A DNA stretch of 64,000 nucleotides from Limnohabitans sp. T6-5 (GCF_003063315.1 NZ_NERV01000002.1:620001-684000), one strand, 5' to 3'. Counted from the stretch's first letter, positions 40,132-49,286 are shown. Made by a program: numbers and translations. Notes: generated by a model not told the origin, from the letters alone.

Positions 40132-40752
40132 TCAGCACCAATTCACTTTGTTGCGGGGCACGTTCTTGGTCATGCCACGAAACGTGTCCAGCGATGCCTT
40201 ATTGATCCCCTGCTCGAAATCGGCTTTTTCAATCGCCGCATCGTTGGGCTTGTGGAAAGTCGTGTCGGGCAGCCTCATCAAAGAGGCCTTGGCCCCGGCT
40301 GCAATGCACTCCAGGTAGCGCTGGTAAATCAGGTCTGGAATGCTGGTGGCCGTCACGCTGGGCATGAGCACGGCCTGAATCTGCACCTTACTGCCGCCAG
40401 CCGTGCCCGGGGGCATGATGAAGCTCAGCATGTCGGACGACACCAGGCCCTTGCGGCCATCGTCGTTCAGGCTCGGGTCGTTCTTCTTGACCCGGTGCGA
40501 GACGGTCGGGTAATCGCGCCCGTCCAGCGTCGTCTTGTAGAGCTGAAACAACTCACTGCCCGTGGGCAGCTCGATGTCGTACTCAGCGTAATCCACCCCG
40601 GTCGTGGTCACGGGGTCCAGCCACACCAGCCAGACCTGGGCACGCCTGCACAGCGTGCGTGCAGCGCGCACCAGGTGCGCCGTCACCATGGGCTCAGGGG
40701 CACCCGGAACGCTCACCAGGACATCCGTGAAAAATGCGCTCCAGGCGGTCAT
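40132..40752 (-). CDS. Connector/adaptor-like phage protein
   Basis: The 206-residue protein is helical at both ends, with a beta-rich centre (YDIELPTGSELFQLYKT). The C-terminal helices contain a block (LIYQRYLECIAAGAKASLMRL) typical of adaptor proteins that bind the portal. It follows the adaptor-like gene by one base. The function is inferred. Confidence 0.55.
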   Translation of the reverse strand: MTAWSAFFTDVLVSVPGAPEPMVTAHLVRAARTLCRRAQVWLVWLDPVTTTGVDYAEYDIELPTGSELFQLYKTTLDGRDYPTVSHRVKKNDPSLNDDGRKGLVSSDMLSFIMPPGTAGGSKVQIQAVLMPSVTATSIPDLIYQRYLECIAAGAKASLMRLPDTTFHKPNDAAIEKADFEQGINKASLDTFRGMTKNVPRNKVNWC

Positions 40753-40755
40753 GGC

Positions 40756-41118
40756 TTACTTGGCCTTTTTGGGCTTGCCGTTGGCCGCTGCGGATGGCAG
40801 GGGCTTCAATGGGGAATCGGCTTCAACGGGCATACCGCCGTTGACGATTTCGTCATCATCGCCATCGCCGTCACCTTCGGACTGCTGATCGCCGCCTTGG
40901 CTATCCTGGCGCGTCAGGCTCAGTGCTGCGTCATAGTCACCAGCATCAGCCGGGTAGAAGTTGCCGCCAGTCAGCAAGGCACTGGCAGTGCCTTCATGGT
41001 CCACATCACAAACCAGCTCGCCATCGGCGTCACGCTCAAACACGTAATCCTTGCCATCGTCGCCGTGGACGATCACGGTACCGTCAACGCGGGGCTGAAT
41101 CAAAGTTGCGAGTTTCAT
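40756..41118 (-). CDS. Small acidic phage protein
   Basis: The 120-residue protein starts MKLATLIQPRVDGTVIVHGD and has a small beta domain (VFERDADGELVCDVDHEGTA). A long Asp/Gly/Gln-rich linker and a Lys-rich end (GKPKKAK) follow. It lies immediately downstream of the putative decoration protein, close to the capsid gene. It may be a head accessory protein. Confidence 0.6.
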   Translation of the reverse strand: MKLATLIQPRVDGTVIVHGDDGKDYVFERDADGELVCDVDHEGTASALLTGGNFYPADAGDYDAALSLTRQDSQGGDQQSEGDGDGDDDEIVNGGMPVEADSPLKPLPSAAANGKPKKAK

Positions 41119-41201
41119 CAAAAGCTCCAAAAAATAAGGGGGGATGGTCAATCCCCCCAAAAAAGGCCAGATCACACCCGGCCCAATGCAGGGGAGTCCC
41201 C

Positions 41202-41666
41202 TTAGACCTGGCGATAAAGCAAGGTCAAACCCACGGTCTGAGACACGGCAGAGCTGGGGGGTGTCGTCACTTTCATGCCGATGAATCGGTCATTACTCGA
41301 GGGCGCCACGTCGTTCAACATGGCGCGGCTCAGCAGATGCTGGGCGGTCAAGCTGGTAGTGGCTGCGACAGACGCCGCCCACGGTGCGCCGCCGTCAGCG
41401 GGCAGTGCAGAAAATGCGCTGTCAGTTGCTTTGGTCAACACGCCAAACTGCGCCACCAAGCCCGCGCCATTGGCAGCGTCCGTGTCCAGAATCAGGCCAA
41501 TGGGCACAGCCGTGGCAGGCAGCACGCCAATCGCACCAATCGAGCCAGCGGCCAAGTCAGCAGCCTTCATGTCCAAGGTGAAACGCATCACCTGAACACC
41601 CGGCTCGTTGGTGGTGACCGCGTTTTTGCGGCCCACCACGTAATCATTTGTCGCAATGAAAGTCAT
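41202..41666 (-). CDS. Probable capsid decoration/stabilisation protein
   Basis: The 154-residue protein is beta-rich (VGRKNAVTTNEPGVQVMRFT, then LTAQHLLSRAMLNDVAPSS). It lies directly downstream of the major capsid gene, where podoviruses often encode decoration proteins. There is no motif for a named family, so the role comes from position and composition. Confidence 0.5.
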   Translation of the reverse strand: MTFIATNDYVVGRKNAVTTNEPGVQVMRFTLDMKAADLAAGSIGAIGVLPATAVPIGLILDTDAANGAGLVAQFGVLTKATDSAFSALPADGGAPWAASVAATTSLTAQHLLSRAMLNDVAPSSNDRFIGMKVTTPPSSAVSQTVGLTLLYRQV

Positions 41667-41701
41667 GCTTCATGCTCCTAAGTAGTTGTTGCTGGGGCAG
41701 A

Positions 41702-42820
41702 TCAGCGCGAAGCTGCTGCGGTGTCCATGGAGAACAGGCCGAAGTCCTGAGCGCCCTGGGTGTCGGTGCTGAACGTGACCTTCTTGATGCCAAAAATGGC
41801 AGAAGTGCTGATCACCACCTTGTCGCCGTTGTCACGGGTTTCTTCGTGCCAGTCGTAGCGCAAGTTCGTGCCGGGTGAGCCGAACGCCATCACGCCAGCT
41901 TGCGAGCCCAAGAACAATGCGCGAGCGCTTTCCACGTTGCCGCCAGCACCAGCGGTGTTGTCGCGGATCACGTTGCGGTGGCTGTGCATGATCACGCCGC
42001 GATACATGCCCAGCGAACCCTTGAACAGCGGCGAGTTGCGGCCTTCGGCAGCGGCTGCTGCTTTCTGGATGTCCACCCACTGGCCAGCGGTCGTGTTCGA
42101 GCGCAAGTCGTCTTCCTGGAACGTGTGCATCACACACACGAAAGTCTCGTTGCCGTCGATCTTGCAAGGCTGCAAAACGGGGATGCCGGTCGCGCCACCA
42201 CCCTGAGAGTCAGCCTTAGTCTTGGCACGGTCAATCATGCGCAAGTCGAACTTGTCAGCCGTGGTCAGGTTGTTGAAAGCAGTCGCGGTGTTGCCGTACA
42301 GCGTGTGGTTGCTGTCAGGGGCCACCAGTGCGTTGCCCGCACGGCCTTGGTAGCCCAGCGGCAGCAAGAAGTTGGCATTGATGCCGCGCTTGCCCGACAG
42401 GTAGATGAACGTCAGCTCGTCCATCAAGCGAGCCCACCAGCCCGATTGCTGGCGCTTGGCCTTTTCGCGCAAGTCGTGCAGCGTGCGCTTGCGCGTCATG
42501 CGGCCACCCGTGTTCACACCAGCGCGAGCCTGATCAATGTAGATCTGGTCGGTGTAGAACTTCTGGCCTTCTTCCTTGCCTTCCAGGATGTCCTCGCCCT
42601 CGACAGGGGCCATCTTCAACTCAGCGAGCAAGTCGTAGCTGATCTGTTCACCGGCGTCCGATTCCAGGTCCGTGAGAATCTGAATCGGCACTTCGGCCTC
42701 GGCACCACGCGCCATGAAGCGCTGGTTCCAGTAGGATTTTTGGGATGTGTCATAGGCGAGCAGGCCTGCCCACTTCTTGACTGCCTTAGGGTCGTTAACC
42801 CCCACAATAGTACGCGCCAT
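41702..42820 (-). CDS. N4-gp56 family major capsid protein
   Basis: The 372-residue protein starts MARTIVGVNDPKAVKKWAGL. It shows the N4-gp56 capsid family blocks YWNQRFMARGAEAEVPIQIL, then SYDLLAELKMAPVEGEDILEG, then FYTDQIYIDQARAGVNTGG. The capsid family is used by N4-like and several temperate podoviruses. The gene is preceded by a CsrA-like gene and a scaffold-like gene. Confidence 0.92.
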   Translation of the reverse strand: MARTIVGVNDPKAVKKWAGLLAYDTSQKSYWNQRFMARGAEAEVPIQILTDLESDAGEQISYDLLAELKMAPVEGEDILEGKEEGQKFYTDQIYIDQARAGVNTGGRMTRKRTLHDLREKAKRQQSGWWARLMDELTFIYLSGKRGINANFLLPLGYQGRAGNALVAPDSNHTLYGNTATAFNNLTTADKFDLRMIDRAKTKADSQGGGATGIPVLQPCKIDGNETFVCVMHTFQEDDLRSNTTAGQWVDIQKAAAAAEGRNSPLFKGSLGMYRGVIMHSHRNVIRDNTAGAGGNVESARALFLGSQAGVMAFGSPGTNLRYDWHEETRDNGDKVVISTSAIFGIKKVTFSTDTQGAQDFGLFSMDTAAASR

Positions 42821-42884
42821 TTAAGGAACTCCTTGAGTTAAAAATCAAAGAGGGCACTTCCTGCGCACTCGTCATAGCTGGGAA

Positions 42885-43091
42885 TCAGCTAGGTTGCAAA
42901 TCTGCCATGCTAGGCACGGCATCCTCATGCTTTGCGCTCACTTTTTTAATCTGCACCTCGCGGGGCGCTGTCACGCGCAAACGCGCCAGCTGCCCCGACT
43001 TGTGCACCAGCTCTACGGTCACGATACCGCCGTGAATCTCCAGGCTATCGCCCGGGCGCACTTCAATGATCAAGCTGGAATTTTTTAACAT
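42885..43091 (-). CDS. CsrA-like translational regulator in the head gene block
   Basis: The 68-residue protein aligns with CsrA along its beta barrel: LIIEVRPGDSLEIHGGIVTV, then ARLRVTAPREVQIKKVSA, which includes the RxxAPxEVxI signature of the RNA-binding face. Host CsrA binds GGA motifs near ribosome-binding sites. The phage copy is coupled to the scaffold-like gene by TAATG and precedes the capsid gene. It could control late translation or host physiology. The last ten codons contain a copy of the 3'-end motif. Confidence 0.78.
   Translation of the reverse strand: MLKNSSLIIEVRPGDSLEIHGGIVTVELVHKSGQLARLRVTAPREVQIKKVSAKHEDAVPSMADLQPS
42903..42918. repeat. Copy 3 of the 3'-end motif of the late operon
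   Basis: TGCCATGCTAGGCACG overlaps the last codons of the CsrA-like gene. It differs from the other copies at two positions. Confidence 0.55.
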
Positions 43092-44047
43092 TACGACTTC
43101 AAAAAGCGTTCACGCTGGGCAGGCGTCATGGCCGCAATCGCGGCCTCATACGCTTCGCCTGACAGGTTCTCGATGCTGGCAAACTCGCCGCCTATGTCGC
43201 CCGGCCCGTCACCGCCGGGCACATGGGCCAGCGTGGCCGGTGCCGTGGCCGTGTTCTGTGTGCGCTTGGCCGTGGCATCCGCCACCGTGGTCTGGGTTGC
43301 ACTGGCTGGCGCTGGCCGGGCAATGCCGTGCAGCGCCATCACGCGCTTATGGGCCTCCTGAATGAACCAGTCCATGGACTTGTCGTTGTTCGTTGGGTTT
43401 TGGGCCAGCAACTTCACGAAGTTGTCCAGGTCGCCACTTTTGGCATCATCGGTGCGGTAGTCAATGCCGTCAGTTTTGGCAAAGGCGTCGATGTTGCGGT
43501 TCACCGTGCTCACCCATGCGGCCTGGGCCTGCTGGGCGGTCATTTCCTGGCTGATTTCGGCCTTGATCTTGAGCGAATTCAAGGCCTCCCGATCATGGCT
43601 CAGGGCGGCAATGTCATTGGTGAACTGCTCCAGCTCAATCTCGCCAGCGGAAAACTGGCGTTTAAGCTCAACCTCGCGCTCAGACAGGGCCGTGACTTGC
43701 GCAGTGAAGTCGGCAGGCAAGTCGGCCTTGTACACCGTAGTGTCCTGGGCCGGTGCCTGGGCAGGGGCTGGCTCTGCTGCTGGGGGTGTGGCCGGGGCGG
43801 GTGCTGCGGCTGCGGGCTCTGCGGCTGGCACGGCCGCCGGTGCTGCCGGTGCTGCAGGAGCCTGGGCGGGTGCCGGTGCTGGATCAGCGTCATCGTCATC
43901 ATCTGTGACGACCACGCCATTTGCCGCATCGGCCAAGCGTTGCAGCTCGGCCAGTTGGGCGGGGGTCATGTCGTCCGCTTCGGTGATCGCGGCTTGCTCT
44001 TCGGGGGTCAGGGTTGCCAATTCCTCGGCGGTCAGTGTTGCACTCAT
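43091..44047 (-). CDS. Probable capsid scaffolding protein
   Basis: The 318-residue protein starts with acidic helices (LTAEELATLTPEEQAAI), has a long Ala/Pro-rich linker (about 55-110) and a coiled-coil core (about 120-180, TAQVTALSEREVELKRQFSA). It ends with a short C-terminal helix (FASIENLSGEAYEAAIAAM). This composition and its place just before the capsid gene fit scaffold proteins, which direct head assembly and leave before packaging. No protease is fused. Confidence 0.7.
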   Translation of the reverse strand: MSATLTAEELATLTPEEQAAITEADDMTPAQLAELQRLADAANGVVVTDDDDDADPAPAPAQAPAAPAAPAAVPAAEPAAAAPAPATPPAAEPAPAQAPAQDTTVYKADLPADFTAQVTALSEREVELKRQFSAGEIELEQFTNDIAALSHDREALNSLKIKAEISQEMTAQQAQAAWVSTVNRNIDAFAKTDGIDYRTDDAKSGDLDNFVKLLAQNPTNNDKSMDWFIQEAHKRVMALHGIARPAPASATQTTVADATAKRTQNTATAPATLAHVPGGDGPGDIGGEFASIENLSGEAYEAAIAAMTPAQRERFLKS

Positions 44048-44072
44048 GCGCAGTCCTCAGGTGATGGAGTGA

Positions 44073-44273
44073 TTAATCGTCCGCGCCCTCAGTGGCAATA
44101 CCGGCCATGGTCATCATCTTTTCCTTGGCCAGCTTCTGCACGGCGGCAAGACGCTTGGGGTCTTTCTCGATTTCCTCGGCGTCCAGCATCGTGCGCAAAT
44201 CACTCTCCACGCGCCAACGGTCCTCTTCCGCCTTGGGCGATGAAAGAACATTGGCGCGGCTGGATTTACTCAT
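44073..44273 (-). CDS. Small helical head-region protein
   Basis: The 66-residue protein starts MSKSSRANVLSSPKAEEDRW. It is charged and helical, ending in KDPKRLAAVQKLAKEKMMTM. Small proteins of this kind often lie before scaffold genes in related phages. Its function is unknown. Confidence 0.65.
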   Translation of the reverse strand: MSKSSRANVLSSPKAEEDRWRVESDLRTMLDAEEIEKDPKRLAAVQKLAKEKMMTMAGIATEGADD

Positions 44274-44314
44274 GATGTGGGCTCCGGAAGGCTCTCAAAA
44301 AAGAACCCTTAGCG

Positions 44315-44330
44315 TGCCATGCTTGGCACG
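44315..44330. repeat. Copy 4 of the 3'-end motif of the late operon
   Basis: TGCCATGCTTGGCACG is part of the perfect inverted repeat CGTGCCA-TGCT-TGGCACG (44313-44330) and directly follows the stop codon at 44331. Confidence 0.65.
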
Positions 44331-44588
44331 TCAAACCAGCTCAAGGCCCAAGCGACTGCAGACGATTTTGTAGGCCCCATTGGCTGATGCATCCCATGTG
44401 CCATAGTTGCTGGCGTCCAGACTGACCTCGCCTTCACCCACCGTTTCATCGGATTCAGTGAACAGCACATATTTGAATGTCACGCTGTCCACCAGGTTGT
44501 CGCTCACGCTGCGCAAGCTGATCTTGGTGATGTGCGTCAAACCACCATTGGAAAACACGGCCAGCGGCTGGGTTGCTTTGATATTCAT
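44331..44588 (-). CDS. Small beta-rich phage protein
   Basis: The 85-residue protein starts MNIKATQPLAVFSNGG at 44588. It contains LVDSVTFKYVLFTESDETVG and ends in GAYKIVCSRLGLELV. It looks like a small beta domain of a decoration or fibre-attached protein. The larger reading frame running into 45227 is in the wrong frame for the neighbouring gene, so the ATG at 44588 is used. Confidence 0.65.
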   Translation of the reverse strand: MNIKATQPLAVFSNGGLTHITKISLRSVSDNLVDSVTFKYVLFTESDETVGEGEVSLDASNYGTWDASANGAYKIVCSRLGLELV

Positions 44589-44632
44589 GGCGTAATCCTT
44601 TTGAGTGAGTTGAGATGAAGACAATGGGGATA

Positions 44633-46438
44633 TCACGTCAAAGTGACCGCCAGATTCCACGCGCCAGCCGATCCGGTCACGGCGTATGTGGCACCCGTGC
44701 GGCCGATGTTGGAAAGGCCACTGCTGGTGATGGCGCCCAGCGTGGGCGCTGCAGTGCTGGTGATCTTGAGCAAGTTGTAAACGCCTGCAGCGACCGTGAA
44801 TCCGCTTGCATAAGCCACGGTGAATCCGCTGGCGTTGACGAGTGACGTGGCCGTGATCAGCGACACAGATGTGGTGCTCAGTGGGCGAACCCGCAAGATG
44901 CTGCCCGCCGCACTGAACGTCAGCGCCTTGACGCTGCCGGTGATCGCCGCGCCGCCGCCAACTGCCGCGCCAGCGGCGACGGTGAGCGCCGTACTGGTGC
45001 CGGTGATGGCGATATCGCCAGCCGTTGCATTGATTGTGGTGACGGCCGAAGAATTGCCAGTCAGGTTGAATGTGCCGCCGGTTGCCGGTGTCAGCGTGAG
45101 CGTGAACGCGCCTGTGATGGCCCCGGAAATGGTCACGCTCGATGCCGCCTGCTGTCCGAGGGTCGTATCGCCAGCAAGCGCGATTGCGCCGGACAGATTG
45201 CCGGTGTCCAGACGTATCGCCCCCCAAGGATCACCACCTGAACCACTGAGGGTCAACGGGTTTGCAAATGTGCCGCCATACAAATAGATGTTTGAGCCTG
45301 AATTGACCGTTACCGAGTTCGCGCCGTTGCCAAACGACGCATTCAGGGACAGCCGAGCGCCATTGAGCACAAGCGGGCCGCTGAAGCCGCCAGCGCCAGA
45401 CAAGGCCGCAAATGACCCGTTGTCGCTACCCGGACCGTTTAAAGTGAGTGTGCCTGCGCCTGTGATGGTGCTGGTGACAGTCAGTCCTGTCTGAGCCGTG
45501 TTGTATTGCCACAGAGCCAGCGTTGCGCCAGCGGCTATCGTGATTGCGCCTGAGCCCAAAGTGGCTGGTGTTGTAGCGTTGCCAAATTGCAGCATCCCCG
45601 CATTGATGGCCGTAGTGCCTTTGTAGCTGTTCGCGCCCAAGAGTATCTGGGTCCCAGTGCCGACTTTGGTCAGTGATGACCCCGTGGTCACGCCGGGCAA
45701 GGGACTGATTGACCCTGTAAAAGTTGCCGTACCTGCACTGTTGTATGCGCCTGCTGCGGTGTTATTGACCCCAATGGTTGCGCCGCCTGTATTTGTGTAG
45801 CCAAGCTGAAAAGCGCCTGCGCCTGTCAAGGCATCGACGGTGACATTGGCCTCATACCCTGCCGCCACAGCACCAGACAAAATGTTGAGGCTGGATTTAT
45901 TGTTGGTGAAGTTTGCAAGGTACGAGGTTGACGCTACCCAAGTGCCCGCCTGAATGTCTAGCAAGCCGCCCGACATTCCGTAGGTAAAACCAAAACCGTT
46001 TGCAGGGCTCCAAATGTTTGATCCTGTTTTTACAACAGTCCCTGCGCCAAAAACTCCGCTTGCGGCCCCGCTGCCCATTGTTGCACCCAATGGCGCGATC
46101 GTAAGTCGTGCACCTGCGGGGACGGTAAAACCAGACGATGAGGCGTTGTAGTTGAGCGTCAGGTTGAACCCGGCGTTGATGGTCGTGGCCCCCGTGTAGG
46201 TTGCAGAGGCTGTAAGCATGACGTTAGCGTTTACCGCCAGCTGGCCAGCGCCTGAAACCACACCGGACAGGGTGTACACAGTTGTAGACCCCAAAGGCTT
46301 GACGCTCAGCGTGTTCGCCCCAGCAGAAAGAACCACGGCAGGCGTGAATGTGGCAGCCCTGCTCAGCAACCAGCCATTCAAGAATAACCCCGTCAACGAT
46401 GGAAACAGGCAGCGGCGAGCACCCAGCAAGCGGCCCAT
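44633..46438 (-). CDS. PATR/autotransporter-associated-repeat protein in the phage operon
   Basis: The 601-residue protein is Gly/Ala/Thr/Ser-rich. It carries several autotransporter-associated beta-strand repeats, best seen in LTKVGTGTQILLGANSYKG followed by TTAINAGMLQFG, as well as ATYTGATTINAGFNLTLNYN. Such repeats normally build the passenger beta-helix of bacterial autotransporters. Here there is no beta-barrel or signal peptide, and a phage-type N-terminus (MGRLLGARRCLFPSLTG) precedes them. It is probably a beta-helical virion adhesin or spike. Confidence 0.7.
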   Translation of the reverse strand: MGRLLGARRCLFPSLTGLFLNGWLLSRAATFTPAVVLSAGANTLSVKPLGSTTVYTLSGVVSGAGQLAVNANVMLTASATYTGATTINAGFNLTLNYNASSSGFTVPAGARLTIAPLGATMGSGAASGVFGAGTVVKTGSNIWSPANGFGFTYGMSGGLLDIQAGTWVASTSYLANFTNNKSSLNILSGAVAAGYEANVTVDALTGAGAFQLGYTNTGGATIGVNNTAAGAYNSAGTATFTGSISPLPGVTTGSSLTKVGTGTQILLGANSYKGTTAINAGMLQFGNATTPATLGSGAITIAAGATLALWQYNTAQTGLTVTSTITGAGTLTLNGPGSDNGSFAALSGAGGFSGPLVLNGARLSLNASFGNGANSVTVNSGSNIYLYGGTFANPLTLSGSGGDPWGAIRLDTGNLSGAIALAGDTTLGQQAASSVTISGAITGAFTLTLTPATGGTFNLTGNSSAVTTINATAGDIAITGTSTALTVAAGAAVGGGAAITGSVKALTFSAAGSILRVRPLSTTSVSLITATSLVNASGFTVAYASGFTVAAGVYNLLKITSTAAPTLGAITSSGLSNIGRTGATYAVTGSAGAWNLAVTLT

Positions 46439-46441
46439 GGC

Positions 46442-48019
46442 TCAGTCCTTCAGAACGGAAACTGTCACGATCACATCAGAGGTTGTCGTGAATGTGGGCG
46501 TGCCGGTCGTAACCAGGACGCCAAACAAGCTGGTGCCCGCAAGCACAAGCGACTTGCCGATGTTATCGGCCACATACAGGGTGGTGTTTGCGCCCAAACC
46601 ACTGTCAGCGCCCGACAGCGTAACCACATCCAGCAGCTTAGCTGCATCGAGAGTGCCAATGGCTGGGGCTGTTTTGTCGGTGAATGTGGTGGCTGGCGCA
46701 GCGCTTAAAAGGTACAGCTTGAACGATGCGGTCTGCGTGGACTTGATCGCCAGCGTGACGCTCTCCAGAACGCCGCTCAGGACGGTTCCCTGAACAGCAT
46801 TTGCAAAGGTCAGCAGACCGCCCACAATGTTGCCCGCTGCATATGCGCTAGCAGATGTGACCGTGGGCACGACCTGAACCTGACTTGTTCCGCCCACATG
46901 CACAGCGTTACTTGCGCCATGGACCTGGTTGCCAATCGACACCGGCTGATTGCCGAACGTATCTACCGGAGCCATGGTGCCGAATGTAGTGTCCAGTTGC
47001 AGCGTGGTAGTTGTGGCCGAGCCGTTGTTCTTCAACGTCACGTTGAAATAGTTGCCCGCCACCGGCAAGCACATGTCAAATCCCGCACCCGCCGCAATGA
47101 TCCATGAGGACGTTCCCGACTTCTTGAGGCCAGCGGCATCAATGTACTGATTGACAGTCAGGGTCATAAGCTGATCCGCCACCAGATTGACCTGGATGGC
47201 GGGCTGGCTGAAACAAGTTTCAATCACACCCGTGAACGTGGCCGCTGCCGCCAGTTGTGTCGCCGTGCTGTTGTTTGCACTGCTCAAAAAGACGGCCGGG
47301 CCGCTCGACACCACCAGGCCAATGGCGCCCGCGCCGCCATCCAGCAAACTGGCATTGTTGGAGCCGTCCGTGATCTTGGTGCGCTGGGTGCCGTCCGTCG
47401 CTGCCGCCATAGTGATGGCAGATGCGGTCTGGCTCAGCGGTGTTAGGTTGCCGGTTGCCGGGGCGCTGGACAGCGTGGTCTTTTGCGTCACGTTGCGCCA
47501 GGTAGTGGCAATCCAGGCAGGGGCTGCAGAGCTGGACGTGCTGAATGCGTCAATCTGCTGGAGCAAGTCGTTCACGGCATAGCCGGTTGCCGCCGCCGTT
47601 GCCTTATAAGTCGTAACCAAAAACTCGACATCTGGCGTGGCGTTGCTGATCAACACCGGCACAGGGCTGGCGCGAAGCTGCGCATTGGTCAGTGGGTTGC
47701 TGGCCTGCTGGGAGATGTTCGCGCCAAGCGGCACGGATGCAAGCGGGGTGTCCTTGGTGACGTTGGTCCAAATGGTGGATTGGATTTCACCCGAAGAAAT
47801 GTTCAGGATCGTGGTTTCAGACAGCGTATCGTTGACATCTGCACCGGGAAATGCAGTCGTCACGCTGTAGAGCGTCACCACACTTGTCGTTGTCGCTGCG
47901 GTCGTGCCGCCCCCGCTTCCGCCGCCGTACACCACAGCCACGGCCTTGGCATAGGTCTTGTCGCCCATGTCGATGTAGCGTTGCATCAAGCCGTCTTCAA
48001 CTCGTTTCACGTCTGTCAT
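46442..48019 (-). CDS. Beta-rich phage virion protein
   Basis: The 525-residue protein starts MTDVKRVEDGLMQRYIDMGD, a conserved phage-like N-terminus with a short helix. Beta repeats of Ala/Thr/Ser-rich type follow (TTATTTSVVTLYSV and SGEIQSTIWTNVTKD). It is probably a spike or fibre component. It is adjacent to the PATR protein. No enzyme motif is visible. Confidence 0.6.
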   Translation of the reverse strand: MTDVKRVEDGLMQRYIDMGDKTYAKAVAVVYGGGSGGGTTAATTTSVVTLYSVTTAFPGADVNDTLSETTILNISSGEIQSTIWTNVTKDTPLASVPLGANISQQASNPLTNAQLRASPVPVLISNATPDVEFLVTTYKATAAATGYAVNDLLQQIDAFSTSSSAAPAWIATTWRNVTQKTTLSSAPATGNLTPLSQTASAITMAAATDGTQRTKITDGSNNASLLDGGAGAIGLVVSSGPAVFLSSANNSTATQLAAAATFTGVIETCFSQPAIQVNLVADQLMTLTVNQYIDAAGLKKSGTSSWIIAAGAGFDMCLPVAGNYFNVTLKNNGSATTTTLQLDTTFGTMAPVDTFGNQPVSIGNQVHGASNAVHVGGTSQVQVVPTVTSASAYAAGNIVGGLLTFANAVQGTVLSGVLESVTLAIKSTQTASFKLYLLSAAPATTFTDKTAPAIGTLDAAKLLDVVTLSGADSGLGANTTLYVADNIGKSLVLAGTSLFGVLVTTGTPTFTTTSDVIVTVSVLKD

Positions 48020-48022
48020 AAA

Positions 48023-48346
48023 TCAATCCTTGGTCAGTTGGGCTTGCAGAGCGTTGCGTGGGATCGGCGCGGGTGAAGTTCTTCGAATATCTAGCCATGG
48101 TCGACCCGTAAACCGACTGGCCACCAATGCATAAATCAACATCACACTGAGCGCCACCCCGATATCAGTTTCATATGCAACATAGGCATCCTGGGCAATA
48201 GCGGCCAGCGTGGCCAGCGCCATCAATGCGGGGCTCAGCACGATCAAGCGCACCCAAAGCGGGTGTTCATCCGACAACTTGGCGGAGCAAAAAAAGCCAA
48301 TCCCCGCAAGGATCAGCATGCAAAACATGTGGATGGTCTGGATCAT
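48023..48346 (-). CDS. Three-helix membrane protein, candidate lysis accessory
   Basis: The 107-residue protein has hydrophobic helices at about 5-22, 34-53 and 62-80 and a basic C-terminus (RRTSPAPIPRNALQAQLTKD). It stands beside a holin candidate and an endolysin gene, so it may be a second holin or antiholin. No family is recognised. Confidence 0.55.
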   Translation of the reverse strand: MIQTIHMFCMLILAGIGFFCSAKLSDEHPLWVRLIVLSPALMALATLAAIAQDAYVAYETDIGVALSVMLIYALVASRFTGRPWLDIRRTSPAPIPRNALQAQLTKD

Positions 48347-48362
48347 TTTTGAAGTCCTTGAT

Positions 48363-48746
48363 TCACTTATCAGAAATACCAGCTTTGCTCACAGCCTTAT
48401 CGACCAGGGCATTGAATATTTTGGGCAAGCGGTTCGAGCTGAAGCCAATCAACATGGCAATGACACTGGGGGTGTACGGTCCGTCCATGCCGGGCATCCA
48501 CGACACCAAAATGCTGCTCAGCGCCCACGACAGCACCAGCGACACAATCACGCCCAGCACAATGAAGCCGATGCTTTGAGGAATGGTCTTGCCTTTGATC
48601 GCGCTCAAAGCAATGAAGCACCCGGCCAGCGCAGAAATGACCACCATCATCACGTCGGCCGCGATGGGTCCAAAAGCACCAATGAGTAAGGCCATAAGGC
48701 CCACAGATGCGGCAGCGCCGCCGGTGGTAGAAATAGGTTCAGCCAT
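48363..48746 (-). CDS. Putative holin
   Basis: The 127-residue protein has three hydrophobic segments (about 14-33, 37-53 and 62-83: SIGFIVLGVIVSLVLSWALS) and a charged C-terminus. It lies 15 bases before the lysozyme gene, the standard place for a holin. It would form inner-membrane holes to release endolysin. Confidence 0.65.
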   Translation of the reverse strand: MAEPISTTGGAAASVGLMALLIGAFGPIAADVMMVVISALAGCFIALSAIKGKTIPQSIGFIVLGVIVSLVLSWALSSILVSWMPGMDGPYTPSVIAMLIGFSSNRLPKIFNALVDKAVSKAGISDK

Positions 48747-48761
48747 GTCTTGTGTCCTTTT

Positions 48762-49286
48762 TTAGGCCATCATCGAAGTGGCCGTGCTATGCACAGCGGC
48801 CACGCGAGACAGCCAGCCGTTGATAAATTTGGATTGCGTTTCGTCTCGCGCGACGATGCCGTTGTAAAAGGCTTGTTTCTGTGCCGAAAAGCTGTCAATC
48901 AGTACGCGGGGTGTAAGGCCTTTGATCATCCCCAAAGTGACAGGGCCAATTGCCCCATCTGCCACTGCGCCAATTGCGCGTTGAACGAACTTTGACGCCT
49001 GCTTGACCCCTGCATTCACAGCAAAATCGAACACCACATAGTCAAAGCCTGCGGGCAAATCATCGCCTCGCACCCGGTCCCAATACATGGCTTTGTAGAA
49101 GGGCTTGACCAACTCGGGCGTGAGCGCCAACATTTCGCCATCTTGAACAGGACGCCCCAAATACGTAGCCCAAGCCGCTTTGGTCACCCCCAGATTTGTC
49201 TCACCGCCATGGTCGTCATGGTCATTCACATAGCCGCCTTCGTGTTTGAGGACCTTGGCAAACGCTTCGTCAAAGGTGTTTTTCAT
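48762..49286 (-). CDS. Glycoside hydrolase family 108-type endolysin
   Basis: The 174-residue protein has the GH108 signature HEGGYVNDHDDHGGETNLGVT, with the catalytic Glu in HEGG and the family block FDYVVFDFAVNAG. It also has the peptidoglycan-binding-like C-terminal half (AVADGAIGPVTLGMI). It cleaves peptidoglycan glycan strands at lysis. It has no signal peptide, so release needs a holin. Its ATG overlaps the upstream holin-like gene by four bases. Confidence 0.92.
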   Translation of the reverse strand: MKNTFDEAFAKVLKHEGGYVNDHDDHGGETNLGVTKAAWATYLGRPVQDGEMLALTPELVKPFYKAMYWDRVRGDDLPAGFDYVVFDFAVNAGVKQASKFVQRAIGAVADGAIGPVTLGMIKGLTPRVLIDSFSAQKQAFYNGIVARDETQSKFINGWLSRVAAVHSTATSMMA

